Shown here in pieces: positions 21,925-34,000 of a DNA stretch of 64,000 nt. The stretch spans positions 28,899,913 to 28,963,912 of the forward strand of contig CM068547.1 of assembly GCA_035048495.1 (NCBI GenBank). The letters are read 5' to 3'. Below the pieces are notes generated by a model. The model saw only the letters and a program-made list of their open reading frames with translations, had not been told where the DNA came from and did no database searches. The translations under genes and the position numbers were made by a program. The stretch is from Euptelea pleiosperma (taxonomy: Eukaryota > Streptophyta > Magnoliopsida > Ranunculales > Eupteleaceae). Within the stretch, counting starts at the first letter, position 1; each line of letters starts with the position of its first letter.

Positions 21925-24005
21925 GTGAGTGCCCCATCGGCACTCCTCGACAAAGAATTTGCCAAAATCAGGTGAGTAGCGGAGATCCACCGTCCATTTG
22001 GGGGCGGATTAGATCTCGGCCCTTCTTTGAAGATGCTTATAAGAGGAGGTATAAGTAGGGAGACAACCAATATGTTTTCTTATATAGAATAGTAAATGGC
22101 CCATACCCACGGCACTCTCCGACAAAAGCATTTGCAAAAATTGGGTGCTTTCGGCACTCAAACGGTATGACGGACTGGGGCATTATCGTTTTTCCACTAT
22201 AACAGCTGTTATAACGGACTGCAACGCACAGAGGGAGAAATGGGAAAATAACAGAAATAACAAATAATAACGGTGTAGAAATTTAAATTTTGAATAAATT
22301 GAGGTCAAATGACGCGGATTGAGTGGCTAAAATCTTACCGTCCAAATTAGATCAATGGATTTGATCTCAACCACTCTTTATCTAACCATCCGCATTAGAT
22401 GGATGGATAAGATAAGAGAATACAACTGAGTTGTCTTGATATATGCGTGGGTGGCCCGTGCCCGCGGCACTTTCCGACAAAGTGTTTGTCAAAATCAGGT
22501 GGGAGTTAATCTTAGCCATCGATATGAAGCATAGTTGATCTCAGCCACTTATTATTGAAGCCATATAAGATAAGAGGGGGTATAAGAAAACCACAGCCAC
22601 TTGTTATATTGATAGTGGGTGGCCTGTGCCCACAGCAATTCCAGACAAAGCATTTGCCAAAATTTGGTATGAGCGGCTGAGATCCACTGTCTAGTTAGAG
22701 GATAAGATCTTGGCCCTTCTTTGTTGAAACATATAAGAGCGGGTGTAAGGACAACTTCCCTGTTTTGTTATATAGACTAGGGGGTGCCCCGTGCCATCGG
22801 CACTCCTCGACAAAGAATTTGCCAAAATCAGGTGAGTGGCGGAGATCCACCATCCATTTGGGGGAGGATTAGATCTCGGCCCTTCACTGTTGATGGTTAT
22901 AAGAGGAGGTATAAGTAGGGAAACAACCAATATGTTTTGTTATATCGAATAGTAAATGGCCCATGCCCATGGCACTCTCCGACAAAAGCGTTTGCAAAAA
23001 TTGGGTGCCTTCGGCACTCAAACGGTATAACGGACTGGGGCATTACTATTTTTTCCATTATAACGGCTGTAAAACGGATTGTAACGCATAGAGGGAGAAA
23101 TGGGAAAATAACGGAAATAACAAAAAATAACGGTGTTGAAATTTAAATTTTGAATAAATTGAGGTCAAATGAGGCGGATTGAGTGGCTGAAATCTAACCG
23201 TCCAAATTAGATCGATGGATTTGATCTCAACCACTGTTTATCTAACCGTCTACATTAGATGAATGGATAAGATAAGAGAATACAACTGAGTTGTCTTGAT
23301 ATATGCATGGGTGACCCGTGCGCGCGGCACTTTCCGATAAAGTGTTTGTCAAAATCGAGTGGGAGTTAATCTCAGCCATCGATATGAAGCATAGTGGATC
23401 TCAGCCACTCATTATTGAAGCCATATAAGATAAGAGGGATCTAAGAAAACCATTAAATTTCCGTTAAATTCTATTTTTCTTTTTTAATTTTTAATTTTCA
23501 ATTTTCAAATTTCGAATTTTAAATTTTGATATTCAGCACCACTTTTTTCCCGTTAAAATCATTAAAATCTGATAAAATCCATTTTTTCTATTTTTGCCCC
23601 TGGACGTTTCAATCCGTTTTAATGGTAACACCCCTCTCGAGGCATAAAAAGTGGGGCTCCTGAGCCTAACCCTTGGGCTATATGTAAATCCGACCTGTGC
23701 CCACGGCACTCATCGACAAAGCGATTGTCAAAATTGAGTGTGAGTGGCTTAGATCCACCGTCCATTTGGTGTGATAAGATCTCGGCCATACTTTATGAAA
23801 CCGGATTAGAGGGGGAGACAACCGTCCTGTTTTGTTATATAGATAGGTGACCCGTGCCCACGGCACTCATCGACAAAGCGTTTGTAAAAATTGGGTGTGA
23901 GTGGCTGAGATCCACCGTCCTTTTGGTGTGATAAGATCTCGGCCATCCTTTATGAAGCTGGATAAGAGGGGGAGACAACCGTCCTGTTTTGTAATATAGA
24001 TAGAC
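21925..24005 (-). mobile_element. Array of short Helitron-like units in copy A
   Basis: Same family and order as 1,880-3,445, extended by about 270 bp of further units on the left. It lies just downstream of COX10 exon 7A. Confidence 0.55.
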
Positions 24006-24620
24006 GGTCTGAATTCACAAAATCAGCAACCCACATGGCAAAAGAAAAAAACATACTGATAGGTTATGAAGTTAAGGGAACCTGTTCCCTTTTTCCCTGA
24101 AAAAAACATAACAGGCTGAAATCATTGGTCCTCCAAACTTGCGGCTTGAAAAGGGCATATGAAAAGGCTCTGAGTGACCCACCGAGCTCCTTGAACGTAT
24201 GATCACATCACACCCCCCAATTTATCTCAATTATTTTGGATGAACATGCAAGAAATGTACATCAGATAGCTGCAAACATCCAGGAAATCTCCCAGATAAG
24301 ATCCATTGAGCTTACAGACGGTCATCATTCACTCCACAGAATATCTGATCGGGCAGTAGCAAACTCCCCTCAGTGTTTACCAGAAGAAAATAAATTACCC
24401 ACTGTACGCTACAAGTCCTGAAATTGTGCTTATAAAACACTATATGAACCACAATAATTAAACTTGAAATGTTTCTTTTCTTATTATCAAAACAAATCAC
24501 CGCGATCCATCACTACAACCAAATATCACTCTTCCCCTCGCAACAAAAGAAGGAACGGGGAAATACCTCGAGAGATAAAAAAGCACCAGAAAACTTCAGA
24601 GATAAGTGGTGGTTTCTGTT

Positions 24621-24626
24621 TTTATT
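24621..24626 (-). terminator. Poly(A) signal of COX10 copy A
   Basis: AATAAA on the minus strand about 40 bp after the TGA stop, a normal position for a plant near-upstream element. Confidence 0.55.
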
Positions 24627-24664
24627 AGGTAGACTTCTACAACAGCATACCCAGAGCGAAGGGC

Positions 24665-25056
24665 TCATATATCAGAATTAGCATACACAGGAGCTGGCAA
24701 GAAAGGAAATGGGGCAACGGAAGCATACGCAACAGGCGCGCGTGCTTGGTCACCTAGGGAGGACTCCCTCCTTGGCTTATAACGGTGGCGATCATTCTCA
24801 CCCTCCTGCAACTGCATTTCTGAGAATGGGAGTCCAGAAAGTATACCTGCATTGGTTTCCATCAGGCCTTGCTGGTTATCAGTGAGGCGATGAAACATCA
24901 GCCCAGACATAAATACAGGAAGATACAGAAGGCTGGCATGGAACATCCTCCTGGCATTCTTTGTGGTCCGGTCCTGATAAAATAGAACTGCTGCGGCACT
25001 CATACAAAGAGTGAGCAGTGCCGATTCAAGGCAAAACCACCCAGAAGTGACACCCC
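24665..25056 (-). CDS. COX10: COX10 exon 7, copy A (C-terminus)
   Basis: Two phase bases complete the Trp of YDW. The exon then reads [52 protein letters not shown] and ends [17 protein letters not shown] plus a short tail. The acceptor is TGCAG|GGGG and the stop is TGA at 24,665-24,667. The position before RMF is Arg here, a basic position in the family, but Gly in copy B. Confidence 0.93.
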
Positions 25057-28000
25057 CTGCAGACAGTTTGGTAATTAAGAATCTTAGCTGTGGAGAATCA
25101 CATAAATGGGTGAGACAAGTATTGCAATAATCTTACTGATTTCGATATTGAAATAAGTTATCCAAAGAAGAAAGCAAACTTCTATTCTAGTAGTACAAGA
25201 AATGCAAAAGAAAAATATTGAGCAAAGAATGTCAACTGAAGAAACTACGTCAGTGAGGGGAATAAGCAGGATGTGCACACACACTGCACATGTGCAGGGA
25301 TCAGGTCCCCATGTTAAATCCGGAAGATCATTTTCATGGCCGACAATTGCCCCAATTGGATGGATGATGCTACTAAACCAATCTACCCCTTTCTGAACTG
25401 TTATAAATTATATGGTGTATGATGCAGCCCACCGAATGATGGATCCAACACCCTTGCCTAGGGTGCTTACCTGCAAAACAGCCCATGCAAAGAGGATGGC
25501 CTCCAGTTCTTCCATTCAAACACAAGTATTCCTCATATAAACACATACATATTTATACATGGGTTCATGGTTGTGAACAAATTTACATACAACTTGTAGG
25601 ATTTTGGCCCTTGCTAATAAAACCACCTTTTGCAAGTGATGGACTAGTCAAGGGCCATCTTATCTTTGTCACGATCAATCCAAAAAGAGCGCAGAAAAAA
25701 AAAGTTATATAAAGTTTTAGGGCCTCCCCGTCATATGCTAAAAGTTCATCAAACCAAAAGATGTATAATCTGCTTCAATCTAATGAAAGCAATATAACGA
25801 GTAAGAGGCTTTTTTAATGGACGAGTAAAATGACATCGAATGAAGCAATAGTAAATCAAAATTAGAGATGTTAAAATACTACGATTTACAATTAAGATCC
25901 CATGTATCAAAATTGAACAGGAACACAACCATCTGAATCCCTTTTGAGAAGAATCCTATGATTTTCATTTGAATCTCATGATTTACAATTTAAAACTTAA
26001 ATCCTATTATTTGATTTGAAAACAAGTGGCGTTGTTTCAAATGCAATTGTGAACCCCATTTTAATGAATGTTAGTGGTTTTATGATACAAAATTACAGCA
26101 AATGTGGATGACATTTGGCACACTGCACCTACGCACATCTGAACTATAAAATGAACCTACAAACAATTATTTCGGCGATTTATACACGTGATTTTTTTGC
26201 ATGAAAAAACCTCACTAAACAATAGAAATGGCATGCCTTAGTGCGTGTCCAAACAATACGATATAAAACTTCAAAAAAGTTCAGTGAAAAATAGAGAAGA
26301 AATATGAAATATGAAATAAGAAAAAAGTTTACGTGTGAGAGAAAAGAGAAAATTGAATGAGATTAGAATGAGGGAAATGACAATAAGAACAAAATTGAGT
26401 ACAGTAACGACTTTATAGATTAGTGAGATGAAATTTTGATTTGCTTATCTAAGAATGAAGACTTTTGAGTTGAGGTGTTGATAAAAAAAATTTCTTAGAT
26501 AGATACTTGTTTTAGTTAAAATAAACCTATCTTTATGACAATGAATATGTTACATGGTGAAATGGACAATAATACATTACCATATGATGGATCAAGGAAG
26601 ATTTGACAACTTTTTCACTTTTAATAATAGTTCATATCTTTTCAATTTTAAAAGACGATATTTCAAATCCTACAATATAAAATTCGAATAAAATTTTATC
26701 CCCTTACGATTTCACAAACAGATTTGGCTTTAACAACTTTGAACCAAAGGACATTGAAAAAATCTCAATCAACTACTCAACACTCATTGAACTGCCTCAG
26801 CTCAATCCTGTGATTTAATGGACGTATACATTTACCATTATGCCCGTTATAACGGGTCACATCATGGTGAAAAAGGGTCAAAATAATAGTATTTTATTAT
26901 TTTTAATTTTTTCCCAAAATAACTTGGGAGCATTAACGTTATAACATTTTTCTAAACCGTTGTCAGACACGTGTCAGGTATCAAACGGATACAAATTGTC
27001 TGCATAAATGCACGGGCCACACAAACACAAATGAAAAATTCAAAAGCAATGAGGACTTTCTAAATGTGTATACTAATATATTAAGGGAAGCATTGTTCCA
27101 GGTAGGTATTTTGTAAGTCGATGAAGTCAATCTTTTAATAATCAATTAAAAGATCTTTAGTTTACCTAACACATTTAATGGGTAAAATAATATTTTATTT
27201 TTAAAGTTCACTTACTAATTAATATAAAAGGAGGGATAGACCTGTGGTGCCCATTACGTTTGCTTTTATTCCAAAAAAGCTCCAATTACTTATAAAAATT
27301 ATCTAAGGTATGCATTTGCTGGATCCTAAGGTCCATTTACCATCTTCGTACATGGACATATGGTGCAGAAATGGATTTAAATGTCAATTCTGGCCTAGAT
27401 TTTGGCCCAGGTCAAAAACAAAAGAAAGATTTCGATTTTCGATCAAAATCAGAAAAACCTTTAAATTTATAATATGGCATTCATTTTCCTTGCTCTCTCT
27501 TTACGATATTTAATGTTATTTAACAGTGAGTTGGTCCACTTAAATCGTATCTCCTTTTCTTTCATTGTATATGGAGGATAAACCTAATTCTCTCCCGCTC
27601 TCATTCAAAGATTGGTTTTGAATAGCGTCCCAATATTTCCACGATTCCTTAGAATTTAATTTTGGTGGAGGTCGAAACCAATACAAAATCCCAAAAATTT
27701 TCAGGGATTTCGTTGAAATTTAAAACCATGGGTGCAGTTAAGTGGAACTTAACAATTAGTGAGATCCACCTAGAGTAACTCTTATGTCAAAAACCATTCT
27801 ATTTGAATGACCATGGCCCTACGATCCATAACACCATTTTGAATGGTTAAGAATATATATCAAATCTACTTTAAAGCATGCAATTTTTTTATTTATTTTT
27901 GATAAGTACAGAAAACAAAGATCTAAGAAACAAAAAAGCCCAAGAGCCGAAAAAGAAAAGGAGAAACACAATCCCGACTACGCATCCCTAGAGCATAAAA

Positions 28001-31000
28001 GTTCCCAACAAAACACAAAGTCTTCAAAGAAAAGCCCTCTGCACTCCTCATGAGCCTTAGACCACAAGAACATCATCCCCTTAATCGAAACCTATGTTAC
28101 TAGTTTTGGGTACAGGTGCTAGGTATGGATATGGATCCATGTGTAGAGTGCAGACTTGCTTAACCCTTAATTATTAGGCTATAGGAACATGGCTATCTAG
28201 TTAATGTTATAATATTTTTATAATATCATAGTAGTATTTATTATTTTCTTTCAATTTTTTAACATGCTATCAAGGCTTTTTAATATTTATTTGATGTAGG
28301 CAGGACCTAGAGGGCCTCTCGTCATGGGTTTAGGCTAAACCCAAAGCCAAACACCTAAGAGAAGACTTGTATTTGGGGGTTTTATGTTGTTTTCGTTGTT
28401 CTTGTAATTATGGGAAAGATGTGTGATTAGGATTAGTATAGGTGATAATGGCTTGGATTTATTATGGGGTTAGGTATAAATACCTCTATTGAGAGAAAAA
28501 GTGGCTTTTGGATTGTTTCTCTTTGGAGATAGTAAGTTGAGCTAAGCTCCTCCTTTGGGTTGAGTCTTCTCCCCACAAGTGAATACTGGGTAAAGCTTGC
28601 TCCCTTTCTTTCCCTACCTTTGATCCTCTCCGGTTAGGAGGCAATCGACGTGGGAGCCGTGACGAGTGAGGAGTCTGTGCTGGCAACCCATCAGCAGTTG
28701 AAGAGTCTAACCTGACATCTATCGTTTCCACCATCAACCATTGTATGTGTTCTCCGGTTGGGAGATCCCATCCACCATTCATCAATATAATTTCTCCCTT
28801 CTTCTTTCTCCATTTTCTGTTTATTTTAGTGGATTTGTTTTTTTTTTATAAGTTATTTTAGTGGATTTTCAGGTTCAATCAAGAGTTCTGTAACAAGGAC
28901 AGTGCACTTTTACGGTTTTGCCATGTCGGACACTTACACACCCGGACACGCGTGTCAACACTTCCAGACACACATCTGCACACTTATGGCCATGTCACCC
29001 CTTGTTTTAATAATTTTTAATATAAAATTGACTCCTAAAAGTGGGTTGGTGTGTTCCATCCTCCATACAATAATAAACTAATAAATATTTTCTACTTTAT
29101 TTTTTATTTTTTGTTATATTATTAATAATTTTAAGAATTCATATATATTAATATATTTTAATAAATATATGTACGGACGTGTCTCCGTATCAAATTTTTT
29201 ACATTGTCGTGTTAGGCACCTTGTATCAATGTTGGACACTGACACCCGTGTCGGTGTCCTTGTTACATAGATCAAGAGTGGTAAATCTGCTCTACGCCAT
29301 TATTTTAATATAAAACTATTTCGGAATGGATATATCCAACATAAATACCATACCCATGTCTTGTTGTGTCAACATGGGTACCTCATGAGTTTTGAAGGGT
29401 CTAAAGTTTTAAACTATGTTATATGCATTTTTCTAAACAGGCGAAGCATCCATGTTGGATACGCGTCACAGTCCAACAAAACCAAATTCTATTTTACTTT
29501 TTTTTTCCATTACTTGCTTGATACTAACATTTGTCATAAGTTATGAGTTCTACCTTTTACAATTCAAGTTTTCTATGCAATATGCGTAGCATTGCATATA
29601 TGTACTCTCTTGTCTACAAGTATATGATACAAATCATAAGATATAATCTCACATTATCCACCATTATCCTTATTATTATATAAAAATAATTACTTTGTTT
29701 TACATTATTCAATGTATATTGCCAAGTCCACGAATCCTATTTTTTAGGTTTGTTGAATTGGACATTACGCCCATGTTGGACTCGGACACCTGTACTCAAT
29801 GCAACATAGGGTCTAAGTAACATAGATCAAAACATATTTTGAATAATGGCTTTCCTACATATAGCCAAGCAAATGGTGGATCCCAACCCTACACTTACAC
29901 CACGTAAAGTATAAAATACAATGCCATTAATTGAGCATCACGTGCATCGCATGTGCCCCACCACTACTAAGAGATAAAATCAAAATGAGCACCAAACTGC
30001 TATTAGAATTGAAGTAAGATATATTGATGAGTAACATATACTCATTTATTGGGCCAAATATATTGCAGTCATCAGTCTTTATCTTAACTCATCTTAAAGG
30101 AGGTATTTATTTGACAAACTAAGTAACCGTAGTCTTAATCAAGAAAAACAAGGTGCAATATGTTTAGATCATGACAATCACAGAATTCTTTGTCAACTGA
30201 CGTTTTGGTTATTCACATTGCAATCTGTAAGATAATCTTGGCACTCACTAAAAGTATGGTACCTTTGAAAGAATGTCCATAAGTATCAAAGCAAGTGTCG
30301 GCATATGTGGACATGTGTCAATGCAATTAAATAATTTAAATTGTCGGCATATTTTTGCTAGTGGGGAATGTCAGGTATTTCAATATCATAGACCCATGGT
30401 TAAAAAATTCAATCAAGTGCTTTAAAAAGCAGACTAGAACACACACACAAAAAAAATGAAACAGATAAAAATAAAATGAAGTACTTGACCGAGTCTTCAG
30501 TCTCGAGTTAACTCAGATAGAGCCCTGAGCCCTCCCTTTTTTGGTTCCAATGGATAATGTATTATAACTAATCCACAAGGAACAAAAGTCTGGGGACGGT
30601 ATGTCTTGTAGCATCTTCAAGAAAAATATCTGGAGCAGTATACAAAACTTTAGTTCTGAAAGAAAAACTAAATCCCAAACTTGGCAAGAGTATTTCATAG
30701 ACTATCTGGAGGTTATTCAATTTTAATTTCACTTTTTGAAAAAACCATGATAAGGAGTATTTAGAAGCATATTGATAACTGATACATTCACGTTTTTAAT
30801 GTTCAGCGAGTGGTTAGTCCCACCGCAACCCAGAAGATGGTCAATCAACTGCTTGGACAGCTTCATTGCCCCCTTATCCAGCCCTTGGAAGAGCTTCAGT
30901 GAAATAGATGGGACATTGGCCTTGTATTTAAGTTACTCTCGTGATTTGCAGTGAATTGGGTCCAGGCTTGCAACCTTAAAAGTATTTCGTATCAACTGGT

Positions 31001-34000
31001 CAGCTGAGATTGTCAACTCAAAAGAAACACTGAATAGCTACAATGCGCCAAGCCATGCAACTAGCATATATTTTTTCCAATTTAAGTCTGTAGTTGTGCA
31101 ACATCACAATGTTTGTGAGGATATAAGATAAAGAAAGTGTCTGTTTCTTTAGTCGGCCAAAACAAGTCCTTTATATACCAGAGAACAAAATAAACATGAT
31201 ATTTACAGCGTATGGTTTCAAAGATGGTCCTCACAAATGTTTTATATAGGGCTTTAGAACTCACAGTCATAGGCTAAGAAACCCAACGGAAGCAGATACA
31301 GGCAGTTCCTCAAAGCCACCAAAGCAGTTCTCTGACCAGAAGCATCAGCAAGAGAGAACATCCTAAACCTGAATAATTCAACAAATCCCAGAATGAGAGA
31401 AAGCCATAATATTTTAACTGAGGACTCTGGGTCAGCGTGTTCAAACATCTGACCATTTTAGACCCACATATGATGCACACATTAGCAATGAGGTTGGGTC
31501 CCACCATTCAGTGATTCCCATGGAGCCCCCTCCTGTGTCAAGGACTGATTACTTGCCCGATCTGTGGACTTCTTTTTTAATACGTTTCAATTAGTAAGAC
31601 TTTTTGAAGAAGACCATTCACAAATTTTTTCACCCTTAACCATCCAAAAGAATGGGATAGATGGCTGGTGATACCATTCCAAATTTTAAAAAGTATGTCT
31701 CCTGCCTAAAAATCACCTCTGCATGTGCACGCGCCTTAAGCAGTGTGCAGGAAGGTCACACATGGAGACATCCTAACTGAAGCGTTCCTCTACTCATAAA
31801 GTTCAGAACATCTTTTTAAAGGCCTTTGAGACTTATGCATTGATGCTTGTCTTGAGGCAAGGCTTCCTCAAAATGGGCAGAGGTTTATCAAAGTAGTGAA
31901 AATGCTTGTGAGGCATACACGACACACCTCATCTACTGAGGCTCTTCAAAACACGTACGCCTCATGCCTTTTTTAATGCTGTGTCAAAGGTGTACACATC
32001 ATGTGCATATACTGGTGGTAATTTCAGTTGCTTGCCTTGGAAAATTCTCTTTTTTTTTCTCCAAACCGTAATTAAATATAATAAGCAATTTTAGGTTATG
32101 TTACAACAACAAAACATCTCTTTCTCCTTCTTTCTCCGTTCCATACCGCAGGCTTAGACCTCATGCTTTAGTCCATTAAACACCTCACCCCACACCTCCG
32201 CATTTAAAAACTTGATATCAGAATTCCTGAATCCATCAATTATATTCAAATTTTGAATTGCAGTAAGCATGCATACCCTCCAGCAGCATAATCATTGCGA
32301 CACAAGTATGCAAGAGCCATAAAATGAGGTATTTGCCAAAAATATAGGGCAGCTGGAAGAATCATCCCATTAAGCGAGACCTGACCCGAAGCTGCTGCCC
32401 ACCTAAAAACCAAACATAAATGGTGTCAGTATGCAACATAACGCGTAGCATCGATCAAGAAACACTAATGCTTGCAAAAAATACTATCGAAATGACATGT
32501 TATGAACACCATCCAGATTCCTGTAGGAGTATCCTTTATAAATTATGATTTGTGTGAGATAAGTGTAAACTTGAAAGAATTCCACAGAAGATCCAAGTGA
32601 GAAGGGGTGTCAACAGATTAGGTTCAGGTACTAGCCAGATGACTCAGACCCAACTCATTTATCAGACATGTCTGGAAGATAGACCCAGGCCCAGCCGAAT
32701 CAATCACGTCTATCGGATATATGGGTAGCCTAGCAGTTGTACCCAGTCCAGGGCCGATCATTAATCGTGTCCAAATGGATAGACCCAAACCCGACTAATG
32801 TGTTATGTTTGTTGGGCAATCAGGTACCCATTTACATCCCCAACAAGGGAGATGGCATATATGCATGTATCCAGACACAAAATGCATTTATATTTCTCAA
32901 AAAAAAGTGAGACGGTGCGTAACGAAAAATAAGAAGAGAAAGAATTATAAGAGAAATACATCCCATCTTCATCGTTATCTAAAGCCTTATCCCAATTCCC
33001 AACTATTTAGGGTCGACAACATGAATCTTATTTCGCCATTCAACACTATTTACAGCTTCATCTTCTGTTAAGACATGTCTTCAAACCCTTTATAACAATC
33101 TCAATCAATGTCTTTTTCAGCCTCCCTCTATCACTTTTGGGGCCCTCTACTTGCACAATAGCGCTCCTTCTCACTAATGCTGTCATTTGTCTTCATTGCA
33201 CAAAAACATAAGCCTCACAAACTAAGTCATAAAAATTTAACCAATGTTCCAAAATCTTCACGATTTGATTTCGAACTCTGCTGAGCCAACTCAAGTCTCA
33301 ACAGCAGTAAATCTTCTTAGGGTTGTAGATTATTGCTCCATCTGCTCTTTGATTTTAATTGAAAAGAACGTTTAGATTAATGTTGATTAAATACAAGTTA
33401 CAGGTCATTGTAATTTCGAACCCAATCCATTTTCTTTGAAGATTAGGAAATATTATATTGTTTTTTAGGTCTAGTAATAAGTATAGACCGACATCTACAA
33501 CTAGTAAGATAATTTGCTTTCATCCAATTATTCGTGATAGAAGTATAGATTTATCAAAACAAAAAAATGATACAAGTATAACTTTATCTTCAAAACCTCT
33601 TTGTGATGGAAATCAATACGATGTGAATTGCCTGAAAGCCTACTTTTCATAAGCAGACTAAAAACATTGACGTCAAATTCCGTTTTATTAGAATGAAGCT
33701 CCACAATGCACAGTACTCTTCCTCACATTTCAATGGACCAGAAGATAACTGACTTCTTTGTCAAGAGTACAACCTACAAGAGGCATTAGTTTCTTTGTGA
33801 CAAATTCGTCCCATTAACACTTGCTAGAGTTTGACAGGTATGTTGGATTTTGTGTTTAGTTATATGAGGGGGAGAGGAAGGCCACAAATGATATGGATGG
33901 AAGTAGTAAGACAAGATCTAAACACATGCTTTGACGGAAGACAGTTCTATACAAAGTTGAATGGCGAAATAGGACTCATGTTTTTTTTTGATAGCCAACG

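Larger units (their letters stand above)
25057..31264. other. COX10 intron 6A, no gene
   Basis: A 6.2-kb intron collinear with intron 6B. It has a 330-bp stretch near 26,475-26,820 not found in copy B, a GTTATAACGG repeat near 26,830-26,960, and the 0.9-kb LTR-like and MITE segment. No protein-coding sequence recognised. Confidence 0.6.
22205..32722. repeat. Segmental duplication, copy A
   Basis: Partner of copy B, offset by 20.5-21.3 kb because of internal indels. It contains the COX10 exons that continue collinearly from exons 1-4. The left limit cannot be fixed because it falls in a repeat family that also occurs elsewhere. Confidence 0.9.

Noticed and set aside
33458..33652. Small plus-strand frame as a gene
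   Set aside because: AT-rich, no domain, within LINE and SINE debris of COX10 intron 4.
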